Assembly: GCA_910578525.1 (NCBI GenBank)
Contig: CAJTRF010000020.1
Coordinates: forward strand, 1 to 11,465
Reading direction: 5' to 3'
Length of the DNA stretch: 11,465 bases
Source: an uncultured Mycoplasmatales bacterium
GTDB taxonomy: Bacteria; Bacillota_I; Bacilli_A; Mycoplasmatales; Mycoplasmoidaceae
Below the pieces are notes generated by a model. That model was not told the origin of the DNA, did no database searches, and worked only from the letters and a program-made list of their open reading frames with translations. Position 1 is the first letter of the stretch. The number at the start of each line of letters is the position of its first letter. The position numbers and the translations under genes were made by a program. Shown one piece after another: positions 8,646 to 11,465 of the stretch.

Positions 8646-8701
8646 TTTTTTTTAATTAAAGATTAAAAAAAGAAAGAAATTTTTTTTCTCTCTTAAAAAA
8701 A
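8646..8701. promoter_or_regulatory. Divergent promoter region with mirrored poly(A) leaders
   Basis: Both start codons lie at the ends of an imperfect inverted repeat. Read outward, each strand has TT, then 7 or 8 A, then ATG (arms at 8643-8655 and 8693-8704). The middle holds a purine tract (AAAAAAAGAAAGAAA) next to a pyrimidine tract (T8 then CTCTCTT). The region must contain both promoters because it is the whole space between capsid paralogue 2 and the 88-aa gene. Individual elements cannot be assigned. Confidence 0.55.
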
Positions 8702-8968
8702 ATGGGTTTCGGTCATTTCTTTAAAATGATTAGTAAATTTGCAAAAACGGCTTTACCAATAATTGATTCAGCTGCTCAATTTATTGCAAAAAAAGTTGCA
8801 CCAGTTGTTGAAGATTTAGGTTCATCAATTTCTAATAAAAATTCAAAATGGGGTCAAGGACTTCAAAAATTTGGTCAAACAATGGAAAATGTTGGTAATA
8901 ATATTCATAAATGGTACTCAAGAAGTCCTCAAGAAAATTTGAAAGGTCTTCAGATAAAAGGTGGTTAA
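8702..8968 (+). CDS. Small amphipathic virion-protein candidate (88 aa)
   Basis: The protein begins MGFGHFFKM and continues as a likely amphipathic helix through residue 40: Phe, Ile, Ala and Val on one side, Lys on the other, with helix-friendly Ala-rich segments (SAAQFIAKKVAPVV). A Gly/Asn/Ser/Lys/Gln linker and a second helix with Trp50, Phe58 and Trp71 follow. The C-terminus is KGLQIKGG. Small basic amphipathic proteins encoded next to capsid genes occur in adenoviruses (pVI) and have been proposed in adintoviruses as membrane-active virion components; this one fits by shape only. The terminal IKGG resembles the P4-P1 part of adenovirus-type protease sites, but nothing follows it and no protease gene is in the window. 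Gly2 is present, but residue 6 is Phe, so N-myristoylation is doubtful. The gene is divergently transcribed from capsid paralogue 2, and its TAA overlaps the stop of the 48-aa gene. Confidence 0.75.
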   Translation: MGFGHFFKMISKFAKTALPIIDSAAQFIAKKVAPVVEDLGSSISNKNSKWGQGLQKFGQTMENVGNNIHKWYSRSPQENLKGLQIKGG

Positions 8969-9111
8969 GAATACATTTTCATTTCAATTTCTTTATCAAT
9001 TGGAGGTATTGTTTCATTTTGTATAAATATTGAAGTCTTTATTAAATTCAATAATAGATTCAATGATTCAATTATCAATAGACTACTTAATAAGAAATTA
9101 GTTAATGACAT
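8965..9111 (-). CDS. Small putative membrane protein (48 aa)
   Basis: A short open frame fills the otherwise empty gap between two plus-strand genes. It starts at an ATG at 9111 preceded by seven A, the same start context as its neighbours, and ends at a TAA at 8965-8967. The N-terminal half is strongly hydrophobic (FLLSSLLIIESLNLLLNLI, residues 6-24, then IFI at 28-30), broken by Glu15 and Lys25. The C-terminal half is polar (QNETIPPIDKEIEMKMYS). This is the layout of a single-pass membrane protein with a short polar tail. Its stop overlaps that of the 88-aa gene on the other strand in a shared TTAA. Small membrane proteins are common in virions with an inner membrane or as release factors, but no function can be assigned. 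The length is short enough that chance is possible. Filling the gap exactly, the A-run leader and the clear polarity pattern support it. Confidence 0.6.
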   Translation of the reverse strand: MSLTNFLLSSLLIIESLNLLLNLIKTSIFIQNETIPPIDKEIEMKMYS

Positions 9112-9154
9112 TTTTTTATTTTAAAATAAAATAATATATTTTATTTTTTATTAA
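9112..9154. promoter_or_regulatory. Divergent A/T-only promoter spacer
   Basis: These 43 bp contain only A and T and separate the start codons of the 48-aa gene (minus) and the 147-aa gene (plus). They include an 18-bp perfect palindrome (9114-9131, centred on TTTTAAAA). The plus-strand side ends in TTATTAAATGG, the minus-strand side in AAAAAAATG. In such A/T-only DNA the palindrome may be incidental. Confidence 0.45.
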
Positions 9155-9598
9155 ATGGAAATTAAAATTATTGAACCAATTAAAAATTATTCAAAAGTTT
9201 TTAATACTCCAGAGGAATTCAATTCATTCTATACAAAAAATAAAGAAGAGATGAATTTAATGACTACTCACAAATTAAACAAAATGTATTTCATTGAAGG
9301 ATATAGAATTACAAAAATAAAAGGTGTTTTAATGTTAAAAAAGTGGGATGATAAAGATAAAAATGAAAATGAAGATGAATTGAATGAATTTAAAAATAAT
9401 TTGAAAAATAAAGATATTGAAATAAATTCTATCAAAGATGGTTTATCATATTATCAAAATAAATTGAAAGAAGTTAAAGAAGAAATAAATTCTATCAAAG
9501 ATAAATTGAATGAATTTAAAGAAGAAATGAAAAAAGAATTAAAACAAATTAAAGAAACTATAAATTCAATTATTACAGTTTTGAATGGAGAACAATGA
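9155..9598 (+). CDS. Coiled-coil protein with an N-terminal globular domain (147 aa)
   Basis: I do not recognise the family. Residues 1-64 look globular (IIEPIKNYSKVFNTPEEF, then LTTHKLNK-type sequence and EGYRITKIKGVLMLKKW). A charged Asp/Lys/Asn/Glu linker follows at 65-75. From about 75 to 143 the sequence shows heptad spacing of Leu and Ile with Glu and Lys between them, as in a parallel coiled coil. INSIKD recurs at 90-95 and 111-116, three heptads apart, and LNEFK recurs at 76-80 and 118-122, six heptads apart. The start at 9155 is in the context TTAAATGG, and the gene ends at TGA. It lies divergent from the 48-aa gene and convergent with the ATPase gene, with 8 bp between the two stop codons. 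Oligomerisation through the helix is likely. It could be a scaffold, virion spike base or regulator. Confidence 0.8.
   Translation: MEIKIIEPIKNYSKVFNTPEEFNSFYTKNKEEMNLMTTHKLNKMYFIEGYRITKIKGVLMLKKWDDKDKNENEDELNEFKNNLKNKDIEINSIKDGLSYYQNKLKEVKEEINSIKDKLNEFKEEMKKELKQIKETINSIITVLNGEQ
9421..9502 (+). repeat. Heptad-phased short direct repeat in the coiled-coil gene
   Basis: A 19-base unit (AATAAATTCTATCAAAGAT) occurs at 9421-9439 and again at 9484-9502, 63 bases apart, which is 21 codons or three heptads. This suggests the coiled coil lengthened by duplication in phase with its heptad. Confidence 0.8.
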
Positions 9599-9609
9599 AA
9601 AAAAATTTA
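9596..9609. terminator. Convergent gene ends with A/T tract
   Basis: The plus-strand stop TGA (9596-9598) and the minus-strand stop (9607-9609) are separated by 8 bp of A and T. Both transcripts must terminate inside or beyond each other's coding region, so overlapping 3' ends are expected. No canonical polyadenylation hexamer is present in the gap. Confidence 0.35.
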
Positions 9610-10440
9610 TTCTAATCTTAAGAAAGTTTCACCACCATCAGTAATTTGAACTACTAAAAATGGATGTGCATCTTTATTTTGTTGACGATAAGAAACCATA
9701 TCTAAACACAATTGATAGAATTCTTCCCAACTTAAATTTGAAGCAGATTGATTGAAAATATAATGTAATTGTTGTTTATTGAAACAAGGGAAAATCATTA
9801 AAGTTGTTATTTCATTTTTAATAAATGGTTTGATACCTTTCCATCCTTGAATTAATAAGAAATAAGAAATATTTGTATGTCTACATCTTTTAATTTGTTG
9901 ACTGAAAAAGTTTTCTTCGTTTGAAAATAATTTTGAATTACTAATATCATCAAATAATACAATTGAATGTAAATAATTTCTTTCAAAATCTTCAACATGT
10001 AATACATCAAACATTTGATATTTTTGAGTGTCATCCATTAATTCTTCTAATCCTTCTCTTTTCACTTGATAATATAAATTCTTTGCATCAATTAATTCTT
10101 GAATACAACTTTCACTATCTTCTTCAGAAACAGTTATATAAGGAATTTTCAATAAATCTTTCAAAGATTGAAAGCTTCTATCATTTTCATCACCATTTTT
10201 AGTAATATAAATTAATAAATGATGTGTATTCAATTGACTGATTTTAATAATTTCTTCTAAAGCAATAACGGTTTTTCCGAAACTTTGTTTACCAACAATA
10301 ACATTCACAGAATTGTATTTAATTAAAATATCTGGATGTATTTCATTTATTAAAGCTCCTTCAACATGTTTCTTCGAAGTTCTCAATTTATCTTTAATTT
10401 CTTGTTTTATTTTTGTAAGGTTCTTATTTTTTGAAGACAT
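9607..10440 (-). CDS. Genome-packaging ATPase, A32/FtsK-HerA type (277 aa)
   Basis: This P-loop ATPase is expected to pump viral DNA into the preformed capsid. Walker A is GKQSFGKT at residues 50-57. Walker B is the hydrophobic strand HSIVLFDDIS (158-167) with two acidic residues. A basic patch, KRCRHTN (184-190), lies just before the strand ISYFLLIQGW (191-200) with Gln198; this arrangement of an arginine-rich RH element followed by a hydrophobic strand ending in Gln is typical of A32-like packaging ATPases of polintons, virophages and large DNA viruses. A conserved-looking stretch, SWEEFYQLC (237-245), lies near the C-terminus. The length (277 aa) fits the usual 200-300. The N-terminal 30 residues are very Lys-rich and may bind nucleic acid. 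The start at 10440 is in the context TTTAAATG. The gene is in line with the 331-residue frame upstream, with 28 bp between them. Confidence 0.9.
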   Translation of the reverse strand: MSSKNKNLTKIKQEIKDKLRTSKKHVEGALINEIHPDILIKYNSVNVIVGKQSFGKTVIALEEIIKISQLNTHHLLIYITKNGDENDRSFQSLKDLLKIPYITVSEEDSESCIQELIDAKNLYYQVKREGLEELMDDTQKYQMFDVLHVEDFERNYLHSIVLFDDISNSKLFSNEENFFSQQIKRCRHTNISYFLLIQGWKGIKPFIKNEITTLMIFPCFNKQQLHYIFNQSASNLSWEEFYQLCLDMVSYRQQNKDAHPFLVVQITDGGETFLRLE

Positions 10441-10468
10441 TTAAATTTTTTTAAAAAAGTTAAATCAT
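10441..10468 (-). promoter_or_regulatory. Short A/T spacer upstream of the packaging ATPase
   Basis: This 28-bp gap on the minus strand reads through a T run and an A run to ATTTAAATG. Six-base T and A tracts face each other (AACTTTTTTAAAAAAATT), forming a short palindrome-like element just upstream of the start codon. Confidence 0.35.
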
Positions 10469-11464
10469 TTAAACATAATGAGGAGTAATTGGATTAATTA
10501 TTGGAAAACCATTATTCAAAGAATCAGAATGATTTACAATATGAGGTGTAATTGGATTAATTATTGGAATATCATAAGGATTTGAATTATTTGTGGTTTT
10601 CACAGATTTTGAATTATTTTCTGTTGGAGTTTGAGTTCTATTATTCTGAACATCAACCATTGCATGAGTCAATAATGAATGATAATATGTTCTATCATCA
10701 CGATGTTGTGCAATATTTTCATCAACTGTTGCCATCAATTCATTTTTATATGCTGGTGTCTTTTTAGCTTTATTAATATCTTTTTGAGTTGTTAAATTCA
10801 ATTTATCATAAACTTTTTGAATAATTTCATTTTGCCAAATTTCTGACATTGCTTTATTCAATAATCCCATTTGTTGAAGTTTATCAGCATTATTCAATCC
10901 CATTTCTGTTAATGCAGTGTTTTTGGCTGAAAATACTTTCTTTTTGAATTTTGAATAAGCAGAATTTCCATTTGAAGATTCAATTTGGTCTCTCTTTTTC
11001 ATAGAATTACTAATTTTTGTAGTGAAACCATTGATATAAACTGGTGAATTTTTTTCATTCAAAATTAAGATATCAGGTATTCCATCACCATTAATATCTG
11101 TGAAATTATTTGCATCAATTGGACCATTTGGATTAATTAAATTCAAATGCCATTTCTTAGCTTTTGTTGAATTATGTTTTGCAACCATTTCTGCTGCTCC
11201 ATTTGGTGTTGAAGCTTTTTTACTGAATTTGATATCTCTATTCATTCCTAACAAAACTCTTGATAATTCATTCATTCCTGATTTGCTTTTAACTTTTTGT
11301 GAAGAATTTTTAATTTTTTTGATTTGAACTTTATCATTTGAATTATTTAAAAGTGTATCAATTGAAGATGCATTCAACATATTATCTATTGAATATGGAT
11401 TTGATTTCTTAATTTTTTTCACTTTAACTGATGAATTTGGTTTTGGTTCAACAGTTGGATTCAA
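10469..11464 (-). CDS. Basic protein with a DxNxDG loop and duplicated C-terminal motif, N-terminus outside window
   Basis: I do not recognise the family securely. The frame is open to the right edge, where its first in-window codon is TTG, not ATG, so the real start is probably upstream and at least 331 residues are visible. The numbering below starts at that codon. Residues 1-80 are Lys/Ser/Asn-rich and low in complexity, with two similar phrases (VKKIKKS at 15-21, IKKIKNS at 48-54). Residues 104-150 hold the best-ordered part, KWHLNLINPNGP followed by DINGDGIPD (123-131), a DxNxDGxxD calcium-loop pattern of the dockerin/FG-GAP type, then ILILNEKNSPVYINGFTTK. A helical basic region follows (about 168-250). 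The tail carries PIINPITPH twice (300-308 and 321-329). I recall, without being able to verify it, a similar DxNGDGxPD plus NGYT pattern in proteins encoded next to capsid genes of polinton-like viruses. A capsid-associated role is inferred. Confidence 0.8.
   Translation of the reverse strand: MNPTVEPKPNSSVKVKKIKKSNPYSIDNMLNASSIDTLLNNSNDKVQIKKIKNSSQKVKSKSGMNELSRVLLGMNRDIKFSKKASTPNGAAEMVAKHNSTKAKKWHLNLINPNGPIDANNFTDINGDGIPDILILNEKNSPVYINGFTTKISNSMKKRDQIESSNGNSAYSKFKKKVFSAKNTALTEMGLNNADKLQQMGLLNKAMSEIWQNEIIQKVYDKLNLTTQKDINKAKKTPAYKNELMATVDENIAQHRDDRTYYHSLLTHAMVDVQNNRTQTPTENNSKSVKTTNNSNPYDIPIINPITPHIVNHSDSLNNGFPIINPITPHYV
10478..10569 (-). repeat. Duplicated 29-bp motif at the 3' end of the partial gene
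   Basis: A 29-base unit at 10478-10506 recurs at 10541-10569 with one mismatch, 63 bases (21 codons) apart. Both encode the peptide PIINPITPH. It lies at the extreme C-terminus, where short linear binding motifs are common. Confidence 0.85.
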
Positions 11465-11465
11465 A

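Noticed and set aside
9114..9131. 18-bp perfect palindrome as a specific operator
   Set aside because: It consists only of A and T in a 43-bp A/T-only spacer, where such palindromes arise easily by chance. It is mentioned under the spacer but not claimed as a binding site.
4882..10440. A Tetrahymena Tlr element or another ciliate element
   Set aside because: No in-frame TAA or TAG is needed as glutamine. The genes end naturally at TAA, at matching positions in both capsid paralogues, and the standard code suffices.
11462..11464. Start codon of the right-most gene at 11464
   Set aside because: The codon is TTG at the very edge of the window, with no A-run leader. All other in-window genes use ATG after an A run, so the true start is probably beyond the edge.
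1..11465. CRISPR array, tRNA, rRNA, insertion sequence or terminal inverted repeat
   Set aside because: No regularly spaced repeats, cloverleaf-like sequences, transposase motifs or matching window ends were seen. The repeats present are coding duplications.

Overview
The window looks like the virion-building (morphogenesis) part of an AT-rich eukaryotic DNA virus or virus-derived element. It carries two tandem double-jelly-roll-type major capsid proteins, an A32/FtsK-HerA-type packaging ATPase, a candidate minor capsid (penton-like) protein, several small virion-protein candidates and one very large fibre-like protein. This mix best fits the polinton-like virus/virophage/adintovirus assemblage (Preplasmiviricota). 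That placement rests on recognising protein families by eye, and a fragment of a larger nucleocytoplasmic virus is not excluded. The host is probably an AT-rich protist or similar microbial eukaryote. The standard genetic code fits: genes end at TAA, one ends at TGA, tryptophan is TGG, and no reassigned stops are needed. This argues against a ciliate host that reads TAA/TAG as glutamine, such as the host of the Tetrahymena Tlr elements.

Layout from left to right. Positions 1-4210 (minus) hold one uninterrupted frame of at least 1403 codons that leaves the window at its 3' end. It encodes a fibre/attachment-like protein with a Gly/Ser hinge, a duplicated domain of about 150 residues, and a coiled coil followed by a glycine-rich hydrophobic segment. 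Next on the minus strand come a 201-aa candidate minor capsid protein (4240-4845), capsid paralogue 1 (4882-6762) and capsid paralogue 2 (6819-8645). A 56-bp divergent spacer separates these from an 88-aa amphipathic protein on the plus strand (8702-8968). A 48-aa putative membrane protein lies convergently on the minus strand (8965-9111), its stop codon overlapping that of the 88-aa gene. A second short divergent spacer leads to a plus-strand coiled-coil protein (9155-9598). The packaging ATPase (9607-10440) and a basic protein with a calcium-loop-like motif (10469 to beyond the right edge) are on the minus strand.

The genes are packed with spacers of 8-56 bp, all nearly pure A/T. Every start codon that lies inside the window is preceded by an A run (AAATG or AAAATG). 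A plausible division of labour is: the two capsid proteins and the 201-aa protein build the shell, the ATPase loads DNA, the 88-aa and 48-aa proteins act on or in membranes, and the giant protein contacts the host cell. The partial 3'-most gene may be another shell or core component. No DNA polymerase, integrase, helicase, protease, terminal repeat, tRNA, rRNA or CRISPR array was seen.
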